Shown here piece by piece: positions 54,724-62,847 of a DNA stretch of 64,000 nucleotides. The notes beneath the pieces are model-generated. The model did not search any database. It was not told the DNA's origin and saw only the letters and a list, made by a program, of their open reading frames with translations. Source of the DNA: CAJBVW01 sp964457335 (GTDB lineage: Bacteria > Myxococcota_A > UBA796 > SXON01); assembly GCA_964457335.1 (NCBI GenBank), contig CAYWGD010000007.1:50199-114198 (forward strand), read 5' to 3'. Within the stretch, counting starts at the first letter, position 1; every line of letters begins with the position of its first letter. The position numbers and the translations under genes are program-made.

Positions 54724-55614
54724 TCAAGACGCCTCGGCGTGCTCCCCACCGGCGCGCTCGCCGCCAGCGCGCTCGCCGACGACGGCGTCGCGGATCTCGG
54801 CCCACACGCGCTCGGTGGTGCCCGGGCGGAAGAAGCCGAAGTGGCCGATGGTGTCCATGCCGAGGTCGGCGGGCGCGATGGTGCGGTGCGTGACGGCGGC
54901 GCGGGCGTACCAGCCGCGGAGGGCGGCGGCGGCCTTCGGCGGCGCGAAGGTGTCGTCCGGGAAGTCGTAGAAGCGCATGGGCGCGTCGATGCGGTGGTGG
55001 TGCGTGCCGTCGAGGCCGAGCGCGCCACGGACGTAGCCGGGCGTGAGGCACCACTCGGCCCACTGGCGGACCACGCCGGCCGGGAGGTCCTCGCCGATGC
55101 CGAGCCGCCCGGGCACGTAGCCGGCGACCGCCGACACGAAGGGGACGGCCGTGCCGAGCAGGAACGTGTAGCGACGGCGGAGCGCGTCGGGGTACTCGTT
55201 CAGGTCGCCGGAGCCGGCCGCGACGACCACGACGCCGGCGAGATCGCGGCCGCGGGGCGTGAGCCCGAAGGCCTGCCCGCCGAAGCTGTGGCCGAGGCCC
55301 CAGAGCGGGAGGCCGGCCCAGCGGTCCAGCGCGAGGTCGATGGCGGCGGTGGCGTCGAGGCGCGCCCAGTCGAGCAGCGTGGCGGGGTCGCGGCGGAGCG
55401 GGCCCTGGCGGGAGCCGCCGACGCCGCGGTAGTCGAAGGTGAGCACCGCGACGCCGCGGTCGGCCATCCACGCGGCGAAACGCCGGTAGTAGCCGCGCGG
55501 CACGCCGAGCGCCGAGAGGATGACGAGCCCCGCGGCAGGGTCGGCCGGGGTGTGGATGGTCCCGGCGAGCACGCGGCCGTCGGGGGCGGGGAAGCGGAGG
55601 TCGAGGGGGTCCAT
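54724..55614 (-). CDS. Alpha/beta hydrolase (serine nucleophile)
   Basis: 296 aa from ATG 55614. The fold is shown by VILSALGVPRGYYRRFAAWMADRGVAVLTFDYRGVGGS and the nucleophile elbow GLGHSFGGQAFG. The acid/His pair is probably near the C-terminus (RTIAPADLGMDTIGHFGFF). There is no signal peptide, so it is cytoplasmic. The C-terminal ~20 residues are low-complexity (GERAGGERAGGEHAEAS). It is divergent from a LysR regulator gene with 104 bp between, a classic layout in which LysR controls the hydrolase. The substrate is unknown. Confidence 0.88.
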   Translation of the reverse strand: MDPLDLRFPAPDGRVLAGTIHTPADPAAGLVILSALGVPRGYYRRFAAWMADRGVAVLTFDYRGVGGSRQGPLRRDPATLLDWARLDATAAIDLALDRWAGLPLWGLGHSFGGQAFGLTPRGRDLAGVVVVAAGSGDLNEYPDALRRRYTFLLGTAVPFVSAVAGYVPGRLGIGEDLPAGVVRQWAEWCLTPGYVRGALGLDGTHHHRIDAPMRFYDFPDDTFAPPKAAAALRGWYARAAVTHRTIAPADLGMDTIGHFGFFRPGTTERVWAEIRDAVVGERAGGERAGGEHAEAS

Positions 55615-55655
55615 GGCGGCTCCTTCCGTGCTCTCAAGGTACCGACGGGCCCCGG

Positions 55656-55669
55656 CTGCGCCAACGCAG
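55656..55669. promoter_or_regulatory. Candidate LysR-type operator
   Basis: CTGCG-CCAA-CGCAG is a perfect inverted repeat in the 104-bp gap between the hydrolase and LysR starts, where a LysR regulator would bind to control both. This is inferred from symmetry and place. Confidence 0.4.
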
Positions 55670-55718
55670 TTCGATGCAGGGTGCGGCTGCGGATATGCAG
55701 TCCACCCACGGAGGAAGG

Positions 55719-56588
55719 ATGGACTGGCGGGACCTGCGCATCGCCCTGGCCGTGGAGCGCCACCGCTCGCTCGTGGACGCGGGCCGCGCGCTCCGGCTCG
55801 ACCCCACCACGGTGAGCCGGCGCATCACCGCGCTGGAGGAGGCGCTCGGCGCGCCGATCTTCGTGCGCTCGCCGGAGGGGTGGCGGCCGACGGACGCCGG
55901 GCGGCGCGTGGTGGAACACGCCGCCCGCATGGCCCAGGAGGTGCGCGCGCTCACGCACGACGTGGACGCCGCGGCCGAGCGCGTGCAGGGCACGGTCCGC
56001 GTGACGACGCTCGACTACATCGCCAGCTGGTCGCTCGCGCCCCGGTTGGCCGAGCTGCGGGCGCGCCACCCGGAGCTCGTGATCGACCTGCGGTGCACCG
56101 AGCAGGTGCTCGACCTCGCGGCGGGGCAGGCGGACATCGCCATCCGGCTCGTGCGGCCCACCGAGCCCGGGATGCGCATCCGCCGCCTCGCGCGGCTGCC
56201 GCTCGGGCTCTACGGGTCCCGCGCCTACGTGGACGCCCACGGGCTCGACCCGCTCCCGTCCGACGCGGCGGCCGACCTCGTGTCGATCGGGCGGGCGGAC
56301 TCGCCGCTCCCGGAGATGCGGTGGATGCAGGCGCTCGTGCCGCGCGGACGGGTCGTGGTGGTGACCTCGAGCTTCGCGACGGTGTTCGAGCTCGTGGTCG
56401 GCGGTGTGGGGCTCGGGGTGCTCGCGACCCAGGCGGCGGACGCCCACCCGGGGCTCGTGCGCCTCGACCGCGCCGCGCCGCCCCTCGAGCGGTCCTTGTG
56501 GCGCGTGGTGCCCGAGGGCCTCGCGGAGGCGCCCCGGATCCGGGCCGTGCTCGACTGGCTCGACTTCGCGGTGGGGGGCGAGGCCTGA
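55719..56588 (+). CDS. LysR-family transcriptional regulator
   Basis: 289 aa from ATG 55719, chosen over upstream in-frame starts because GGAGGAA sits just before it. The helix-turn-helix is residues ~2-60 (MDWRDLRIALAVERHRSLVDAGRALRLDPTTVSRRITALEEALGAPIFVRSPEGWRPTDAG). The co-inducer domain follows (VRVTTLDYIASWSLAPRLAELRARHPELVIDLRC...). It should bind near 55656-55669 and regulate itself and the divergent hydrolase in response to a small effector. Confidence 0.93.
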   Translation: MDWRDLRIALAVERHRSLVDAGRALRLDPTTVSRRITALEEALGAPIFVRSPEGWRPTDAGRRVVEHAARMAQEVRALTHDVDAAAERVQGTVRVTTLDYIASWSLAPRLAELRARHPELVIDLRCTEQVLDLAAGQADIAIRLVRPTEPGMRIRRLARLPLGLYGSRAYVDAHGLDPLPSDAAADLVSIGRADSPLPEMRWMQALVPRGRVVVVTSSFATVFELVVGGVGLGVLATQAADAHPGLVRLDRAAPPLERSLWRVVPEGLAEAPRIRAVLDWLDFAVGGEA

Positions 56589-56596
56589 GCGTCGAT

Positions 56597-57217
56597 CTAC
56601 CGCGTCGGCGTCGTCGGGGGGCGGGGGCTCGCGTCCGTGCGCCGTCGCGGGCGGCAGGCGGCGGCCGCGCAGGCGAGCAGGAGCAGGGATCCAGGGGCGC
56701 CCGCGGTCGTGCACCCGGCGCGGTCGCCCGTCGACTCCGGCTCCGGGTCGGCCCTCTCGTCGACGTCCCCGTCGCAGTCGTCGTCGCGCCCGTCGGCGGA
56801 CTCGGTCGCGGCGGGGCTCACCCCGGCGTCGGCGTCGTCGCAGTCGCCCGCGTCCTCCGTGAGGCCGTCGCCGTCGTCGTCGTAGGCGGTCGTGCCCTCG
56901 TCGATCACCGCGTCGCAGTCGTTGTCGAGCCCGTCGGGCAGCTCCGTCGCGTCGGGGTGCACGGTGGCGTCGGCGTCGTCGCAGTCGCCCGCGTCCTCGG
57001 TGAGGCCGTCGCCGTCGTCGTCGGAGGCGGCCGTGCCCTCGTCGACGAGCCCGTCGCAGTCGTCGTCCACGCCGTTTTCGACCTCGGGGGCCCCCGGGTA
57101 CACGAGCGCGTCGCCGTCGTCGCAGTCCTCGGGCTCCTCGTAGCGGTCGCCGTCGTCGTCGCCGGCAGGCCACGCGGCCGCGGGGCCGGAGAGGAGGGCG
57201 ACGGCGAAGAGGAGCAT
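56597..57217 (-). CDS. Secreted MopE-repeat protein with MYXO-CTERM-like tail
   Basis: 206 aa from ATG 57217 with a signal peptide (MLLFAVALLSGPAAAWPA). It has three metal-binding repeats of the form DDDGDGLTEDAGDCDDADATVHPDATELPDGLDNDCDAVIDEG, the MopE-type motif also seen in the protein at 1072. The C-terminus has GCTTAGAPGSLLLLACAAAAC and RPRRR, a MYXO-CTERM-like anchor, then a Pro/Thr extension. It is likely a small acidic cell-surface Ca2+/metal-binding protein. It ends 8 bp from the convergent LysR gene. Confidence 0.82.
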   Translation of the reverse strand: MLLFAVALLSGPAAAWPAGDDDGDRYEEPEDCDDGDALVYPGAPEVENGVDDDCDGLVDEGTAASDDDGDGLTEDAGDCDDADATVHPDATELPDGLDNDCDAVIDEGTTAYDDDGDGLTEDAGDCDDADAGVSPAATESADGRDDDCDGDVDERADPEPESTGDRAGCTTAGAPGSLLLLACAAAACRPRRRTDASPRPPTTPTR

Positions 57218-57266
57218 GGGCAACCATAGCGCCGGGCTCGCGCGCCCTCGCGGGAATCCCGCGCCG

Positions 57267-59216
57267 TCAGGCCGCGCGTTCGAGCGCGCTGCCGGCGCGC
57301 CGCTCCCGCCACGCCGCGGCCGCGAGGAGCGCGCCGGCGAGCGTGAGCCACGCGGTCCAGCGCGTGGGGTCGACCCAGCGCACCGCGAGCGTCTTCGGGG
57401 CGCCGTCGAGCGCCGGGAGCGCGAGCACGAGGCGCCCGGTGCCCTTCTCGCGGTCGGTCGCGATCGGCGCGCCGTCGAGCGTGGCCGTCCACCAGGGGTG
57501 CCAGGTCTGCCGGACGCCGAGCGTGCGGGCCTCGGACGGCCCGGTCAGGGTGACCTCGGCCCACGCCCGACCCTCCCGCGCGTCCGCACAGGCGAGCGGC
57601 GCCGGGCACTCGAACGCGCCGAGCCCGCCGCCCTCGATCACCCACGCGGAGAAAGGCCCGTGCTCGGCCACCTTCCGCGCCTCCGGGCGCTTCCCGAGGA
57701 ACGCCGCGAGCCGCGGCTCCACGGCCACGAAGGCGCCGAGGTCGAAGGCCTCCGCGCGGGCGAAGAAGGCGCGCGGCTCCCGGAACCAGCGCTCCGGCTC
57801 GTCGCCCATGAGCCCCTCGTTGGCCGAGCGCATGTGCGGCTCCGACGCGACCGCCGAGATGGTGTACCAGGTGCCGACCACCGAAAGGTCCGTCTCCCAC
57901 GCGAGCAGCGCCCCGATCTCCGACCAGCGCAGCGCGATCGGCCCGCCCTCGCGGAAGCTCGTGTTCTGGTGGTACACGCGGCCCTTCACGCCGGCGTCCG
58001 CGAGGCCCCGCCACGTGGCCCGCAGGCTCGCGTGCTGGGCGGCGACCTTCGGGTCGAGCGGGAGCCGCATCTCCCGCACGCCCGCGTAGGCGCCCACGAG
58101 CGCGATCGCGACGAGGAGGCCGGCGAGCGCGGACCGGACGCCGTACCCGAGCGCCACGAGCCCGGCGCCCGCGAGCCCGCAGAGCACGGCGCGCACCAGC
58201 GCGAGGTGCCGCCACGGGTTCGGGCCGAACACCTCGGTGAGCGTGTAGGGCACGACCGCCATCACGATCACGCCGAGCACGACCAGGAAGATCGGCCCGG
58301 CCAAAAGCGGCGGCGCGAAGAGCGGCTTCAGGCGCTCGCGGAGCGCGTCGCGCGCGGTCCAGGCGCCGTAGAGGCCGGCGAGGAGCAGCACGCTCCACGC
58401 GAAGTTGAGCGGGCCGCCCAGGTAGACGTAGCTGGTCGGGTGGTTGAGCCGGACCGGGCTGAAGGGGAGGAAGAGCTCGGCGAGGTGGTCGGCGAGGTTC
58501 CAGAAGCGGATCTCGCCCGCGAAGTCCGGCCGCACCCCGCTCCAGAGGAGCGGCACCCAGAACGGCGCCGAGAGGAGCGCGCCGATGACCGCGCCCCCGG
58601 CGTACCGCGCGGCCTCCCGCCATTCACGCCGCGACGCCTCCAGCAGGATCGCGATCCCGACGATGCCGGCCGCGTCCATGCCGCTGTAGGTGTGGCAGAG
58701 GAGCACGAGCGCGAGCCAGAGCCCGATGCGGCCCGGGGGCGTCGGCCCGGTCGCGCCGAGCCCGTAGAGCAGGAGCCCGTTGGCGAGGCGGTGCGGCCAC
58801 ATTCCGCCCGCGGCGCCCGCGAAGCCGTAGAGGTCCTGGGGCGCGAGCGCGGCCAGCGCGGCGGCGAGCCAGGCGGCGTCGGCTTCCAGGAAGCGCCGGA
58901 AGAAGCGCCACGCGCCGAGCGTGAACGCCACGTTGGAGAGGAGGATGCCGCCCAGGTACACCGGCAAGGCGCCGACCACCTGCCCCAGGAGCGCGACCAC
59001 GAGCCACACGAGGGGCGCGTTCACCTGGTTGACGGCCATGCCCGCGTTCGCGCGCGTGCCCCAGCCCGAGAACCAGCCCTCCTCCGCGAGGATCTCCGTG
59101 AGCTCGCGGACCTCGACGAGGTGGGAGGGGTTGTCGAGGTAGGTCTCGGTCCCGGGGAGGACCGCCGGGAGCACGGGGATCAGCGCCAGCAGGGCGAGGG
59201 CGAGCGCGCGTCGCAT
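57267..59216 (-). CDS. Large polytopic membrane protein, GT-C/YfhO-like
   Basis: 649 aa from ATG 59216, with about twelve helices to residue ~420 and a soluble C-terminal domain ending in a TM helix (WTAWLTLAGALLAAAAW) and basic tail. The first loop ETYLDNPSHLVEVRELTEILAEEGWFSGW and NAGMAVNQVNAPLVW resemble 6-PTPS-related/GT-C membrane enzymes acting on envelope glycans. The C-terminal part (VTLTGPSEARTLGVRQTWHPWWTATLDGAPIATDREKGTGRLVLALPALDG) looks like the YfhO C-terminal region. It is downstream of the GT-C/phosphatase fusion in the same direction (59 bp). Confidence 0.72.
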   Translation of the reverse strand: MRRALALALLALIPVLPAVLPGTETYLDNPSHLVEVRELTEILAEEGWFSGWGTRANAGMAVNQVNAPLVWLVVALLGQVVGALPVYLGGILLSNVAFTLGAWRFFRRFLEADAAWLAAALAALAPQDLYGFAGAAGGMWPHRLANGLLLYGLGATGPTPPGRIGLWLALVLLCHTYSGMDAAGIVGIAILLEASRREWREAARYAGGAVIGALLSAPFWVPLLWSGVRPDFAGEIRFWNLADHLAELFLPFSPVRLNHPTSYVYLGGPLNFAWSVLLLAGLYGAWTARDALRERLKPLFAPPLLAGPIFLVVLGVIVMAVVPYTLTEVFGPNPWRHLALVRAVLCGLAGAGLVALGYGVRSALAGLLVAIALVGAYAGVREMRLPLDPKVAAQHASLRATWRGLADAGVKGRVYHQNTSFREGGPIALRWSEIGALLAWETDLSVVGTWYTISAVASEPHMRSANEGLMGDEPERWFREPRAFFARAEAFDLGAFVAVEPRLAAFLGKRPEARKVAEHGPFSAWVIEGGGLGAFECPAPLACADAREGRAWAEVTLTGPSEARTLGVRQTWHPWWTATLDGAPIATDREKGTGRLVLALPALDGAPKTLAVRWVDPTRWTAWLTLAGALLAAAAWRERRAGSALERAA

Positions 59217-59275
59217 GGGGGGGAGGGTCTACCATACGGGCGCTCGGGGCGCGGCGCGCCGCGCTCACGACCCGG

Positions 59276-62191
59276 CTACTCGATGTACCCCAACCCCCGG
59301 AGCTGCTCCATCATGCTCGCGTCCGCCGGGGAAGCCGATGCCGCCGGGATTGCCGTGCGGTCGCCCCACGTCGGCACGCGCTCGCGGGCGCGCCGCTCCC
59401 GGAAGTCGAGCGTGAACGCCTCGGCGAGCACGCGGCCCGGCAGGTCGTCCGCCACCGGGAGGCCGAGCGCCCACGCCACGGTCGGCGCGATGTCGAGCGG
59501 GCCGGCGCCCCCGATCTTCGCGCCCTTCCGGACGTGCGGGCCGTAGAAGAAGAGCACGCCCTTCGCCGCGCGCGTGTGCCCGCCCGGGCGCTCGTACTTC
59601 TTCTTGTGCTTCACGTCGGGGTGCGGCTCCGCACCGTGGTCGGAGAGCACGATGAGCGTCGTCTCCGGGCCCACCTCGGCGAGCACCTCCGCGACGAAGG
59701 TGTCGACGTAGCGGTACACGCCCTGGACCACGCCGCGGTCGCGCTCGAGGTGCTTGGTCGGGTTCGCGTACTTGAGCGGCTCGACCGTGTCCCAGGCGTA
59801 GTGCTGCACCGGGTCGGGGCCGCGCAGGTACAGCATCGTGAGGTCGGCGGGGTCGGCGCGCAGCTGGTCGAGCGCGATCTGGAGGTGCGGGCGGTCCACC
59901 GCGTAGAACGTCTTGAGCCACGAGTAGGTGGTGCGCTCGTTGAACGGCGCGGCGGCCACCTGCTCGATCTGCGCGTCCGTGAACTGGCCGCGGGCGTCGA
60001 GCTCGTCGAGCGGGAAGGCGGCGGGGTCGATCCAGGTGCTCCGGAGCTGGTCCGCGAAGTCCGGCGGCCACGTGTCCTTGTTCATCGCCGCGAGCGCCGC
60101 GGCGTCGGCCTTCCAGTACTTCCCCTCCATCCAGCCGGCGGCCGCGGGGTTCGCGTGATCACTCACGATGGTCCCCTCGACCTGCTCCGACGGCCAGCTC
60201 GCCCACCAGTTGATCACCGTGACGGTCTGTCCGCCGCGGCTCACGATGTTCCAGAGCGCCGGCACCTTCCGCGCGTCGCTCGTGATGGGCACCTTGCCCT
60301 GGCCCGGCAGGTTCTGGGTGTAGTCGGTGACGCCGTGCTTCTGGGGCGTCTGCCCCGTCGCGACCGTGGTCCACACGACCGGGGAGTCGGTCTGGTCGAG
60401 CGTGTCGAAGCTGGTCTGGGAAGCGCCCTCGATGGCGAGCCGCTGGAACGTCGGGAGCTCGCCGCGCTCGATCATCGGCTGCATGACCTTCCACGACGCG
60501 CCGTCCACGCCCACGACGATGACGCGCTGCTTCGGGAGGGCCGCCACCGGCGTGGTCCGCCGGACGAGGATCGAGTGGCCGTTCGGCTTGTCGGGCAACG
60601 TCTCGAAGTCGGCCTCGAGCTGGCCCGCGCTCTCGCGACGGAAGCGCCAGTTCCTGGTCGCGCCGTCCTCGAAGAAGAGGTACTTCGCGCCGAGCACGTC
60701 CATCATGTCGAGGAGATCGGCGTAGGACGTGGTGTTGTAGACGTAGTGGTAGCCCACGTCCTTGGTGCGCCAGCCGACGCGGTTCACGTCGGAGCCGGCC
60801 ATCGCGACGACGATGGGGCCGTCCTTCGTCGCGCGCTTCAGCCAGCGGACGAGCTCGGCCTCGCCGTCCTCGCCGCGGATGGAGTCGCCCTCGGCGATCG
60901 CCTCCTCGTACACGTTGCGCGTGCCGACGAGCACGGTGCCGCCGAGTACCAGCACGCCGAGGGCGGTGGACACGCTGCGGCCGCTGCGCAAGAGCCAGCC
61001 GAGCGCGAGGAAGAAGGCGAGCATCGAGACGAGCGACTGCCGCTGCCCGAAGTACCAGCTGCCGTTGAACTGCTTGTGGGCGAGGTGGATCGACAGGAGG
61101 CTCCCGCCCGCGAGCAGGAGCAGCACCATCCAGCCGAAGGCCCGCGGCCCGCGCGCGGCCTCGACCAGGCCGCGGAGCCCGCGGTCCCGCAACAACGCGA
61201 AGCCCGCCACGAACAGCGACGGGAGCGCGAAGGGGAGAGCCCAGTGCGTGTAGATGAAGCCCGTGGCGTAGGTGCCCTTGCCCGAGGGGTTCCAGGCCAC
61301 CCGGATGCCTTCCAGGCGGTCCAGGAGCACCGCGAGGAGCCCCGGCTGGTCGACGAGCACGTCCAGCGGCGCCAGCACGTCGGTCGCCTGGTTCTGGTCG
61401 AAGCGCAGGAGCGTCGTGAGGTTCGCGTCCGGGAGGAACGTGCGGAGGTAGAGCCACCAGCCGCCGAGGATCGCGCCGATCACGCCGAGCGTGACCACCG
61501 CGTGCAGCATCGCGCGCCCCCGCTCCGGCCCGACGAGCACGCGGAGGCCGAGCGCCATCGTCACCGCGATCGGCACCAGCAGGAACTGGGAGCGGCAGAA
61601 GTAGAGGACGCCCGCCCAGAGCCCGAGCTCGAGCGCCCACACGACGCGCGTCGAGCCCGCCTGCCCGAGCGTGCGCCACAGGAACAGCAGCAGGAGCGTC
61701 CAGCTGATGCCCTCCGTGTAGGGGAGGCTCGTGAAGTAGACGAAGTGCCGCTGCAGGCCGAGCAGCAGCACGAGGAGGTGCCCGGCGTGGAACGTGGGGA
61801 ACACCGTCGGCAACAACGGGCTCGGCCAGAGGCGCTTGCCGAACAGGAACGCCGCCACGAGCGCCGTGAAGTACAGCGTCATCGGCAGCCAGTGGGCGAG
61901 CGTCGCGAGGTCGCCCACCTTGGACGCGAGGCCGAGCATCAGCGGCCAGAGCGGGTAGAGCGGCGTCGGGTGCGGGAAGTGCTCGTAACCCGCGTGGTAC
62001 AGCGAGAGGTTGGTGACCAGCCCCTCGCCGTCGCGCACGTGGCGGGCCACCTCGGTGTAGAGCCCGCCGTCGACGAGCATCCACTTCACGTTCGCCGTGT
62101 GGGCGGCGCGCAGCGGCACGAGGAACGCGAAGAAGAGCAGGAGGAGGCGTACGTCGGCGGGGATCGCCCGCACCCGGTCGCGGAGGCTCAC
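59276..62191 (-). CDS. GT-C-like membrane domain fused to a type I phosphodiesterase/alkaline-phosphatase-superfamily domain
   Basis: 971 aa from GTG 62191, overlapping the methyltransferase stop by 4 bp (GTGA). The N-terminal ~430 residues are polytopic (ADVRLLLLFFAFLVPLRAAHTANVKWMLVDGGLYTEVARHVRDGEG, then about ten helices). The C-terminal ~420 residues form an alkaline-phosphatase-like domain with VIVVGVDGASWKVMQPMIERGELPTFQRLAIEG, the nucleophile region TDSPVVWTTVATGQTPQKHGVTDY, MLYLRGPDPVQHYAWD and VLSDHGAEPHPDVKHKKKY. It may add sugars and remove or transfer phosphate groups on envelope polymers. The fusion is unusual; I have not seen this layout described. Confidence 0.85.
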   Translation of the reverse strand: MSLRDRVRAIPADVRLLLLFFAFLVPLRAAHTANVKWMLVDGGLYTEVARHVRDGEGLVTNLSLYHAGYEHFPHPTPLYPLWPLMLGLASKVGDLATLAHWLPMTLYFTALVAAFLFGKRLWPSPLLPTVFPTFHAGHLLVLLLGLQRHFVYFTSLPYTEGISWTLLLLFLWRTLGQAGSTRVVWALELGLWAGVLYFCRSQFLLVPIAVTMALGLRVLVGPERGRAMLHAVVTLGVIGAILGGWWLYLRTFLPDANLTTLLRFDQNQATDVLAPLDVLVDQPGLLAVLLDRLEGIRVAWNPSGKGTYATGFIYTHWALPFALPSLFVAGFALLRDRGLRGLVEAARGPRAFGWMVLLLLAGGSLLSIHLAHKQFNGSWYFGQRQSLVSMLAFFLALGWLLRSGRSVSTALGVLVLGGTVLVGTRNVYEEAIAEGDSIRGEDGEAELVRWLKRATKDGPIVVAMAGSDVNRVGWRTKDVGYHYVYNTTSYADLLDMMDVLGAKYLFFEDGATRNWRFRRESAGQLEADFETLPDKPNGHSILVRRTTPVAALPKQRVIVVGVDGASWKVMQPMIERGELPTFQRLAIEGASQTSFDTLDQTDSPVVWTTVATGQTPQKHGVTDYTQNLPGQGKVPITSDARKVPALWNIVSRGGQTVTVINWWASWPSEQVEGTIVSDHANPAAAGWMEGKYWKADAAALAAMNKDTWPPDFADQLRSTWIDPAAFPLDELDARGQFTDAQIEQVAAAPFNERTTYSWLKTFYAVDRPHLQIALDQLRADPADLTMLYLRGPDPVQHYAWDTVEPLKYANPTKHLERDRGVVQGVYRYVDTFVAEVLAEVGPETTLIVLSDHGAEPHPDVKHKKKYERPGGHTRAAKGVLFFYGPHVRKGAKIGGAGPLDIAPTVAWALGLPVADDLPGRVLAEAFTLDFRERRARERVPTWGDRTAIPAASASPADASMMEQLRGLGYIE

Positions 62192-62847
62192 GTGGCCGGC
62201 TCGTACCGGGCCACGAGGTAGATCGCGAGCGGCCCGGGCCCGGGGATGGTGCGCGCGAGGCGGCGCGCGAAGCCGCCCTTCTGGATGTTCCCGTCGATGT
62301 GCCACGCGTCGTGGTCGTGGTAGTGCCCGTCGAAGCCCGCGAGGCGCCGACCGAAGCGGTACGCGCGGTTCTCCGTCGGCAGCGACACGAGCAGCGACCC
62401 GCCCGGCTTGAGCACACGCCGGTAGAACGCGAGCGTCTCGGTGGGGTCGTCGATGTGCTCGAGGACCTCGGCGGCGACGACGAGATCGATGGACTTGTCC
62501 GGGATCTGCGCGACGTCGCCGGCGGGGATCAGCCGCACGCGGTCCGCGAGGTTCCGCTTCTGGACCCAGAGCTTCGCGGCGTCGAGCACGAGGTCCACGC
62601 CGACGACCTCCGACGCACGCGTCAGCGAGGCCTCGAAGAGCACGCCCGTGCCGCACCCGAAGTCGAGGACGCGCCCGCCGCGCGGGCACACCTCCTCGAT
62701 GAGCTTCGCGACGACCTCGATGCGCTTCCACGCCATCCACCGCAGCGCGGGGTTCTTGTGGAGGAAGCTCGGGATGGCCATCTCGTCGCGGTCGTCCGCG
62801 GAGAGGAGGCCCGCCATCTCGCGGAGGGTTTCCGGGTCAATTCGCAC
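62188..62847 (-). CDS. Class I SAM-dependent methyltransferase
   Basis: 219 aa from GTG 62847, with AGGAGG 4-9 bp upstream, overlapping the glycosyltransferase stop by 11 bp. SAM-binding motifs are RVLDFGCGTGVLFEASL (motif I), VVGVDLVLDAAKL, and DLVVAAEVLEHIDDPTETLAFYRRVLKPGGSLLVSLPTE. The HYHDHDAWHIDGNIQKGGFARRL region resembles lipid/glycan methyltransferases. It is coupled by GTGA to the GT-C/phosphatase gene, suggesting it methylates the same envelope molecule. Confidence 0.9.
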   Translation of the reverse strand: MRIDPETLREMAGLLSADDRDEMAIPSFLHKNPALRWMAWKRIEVVAKLIEEVCPRGGRVLDFGCGTGVLFEASLTRASEVVGVDLVLDAAKLWVQKRNLADRVRLIPAGDVAQIPDKSIDLVVAAEVLEHIDDPTETLAFYRRVLKPGGSLLVSLPTENRAYRFGRRLAGFDGHYHDHDAWHIDGNIQKGGFARRLARTIPGPGPLAIYLVARYEPAT

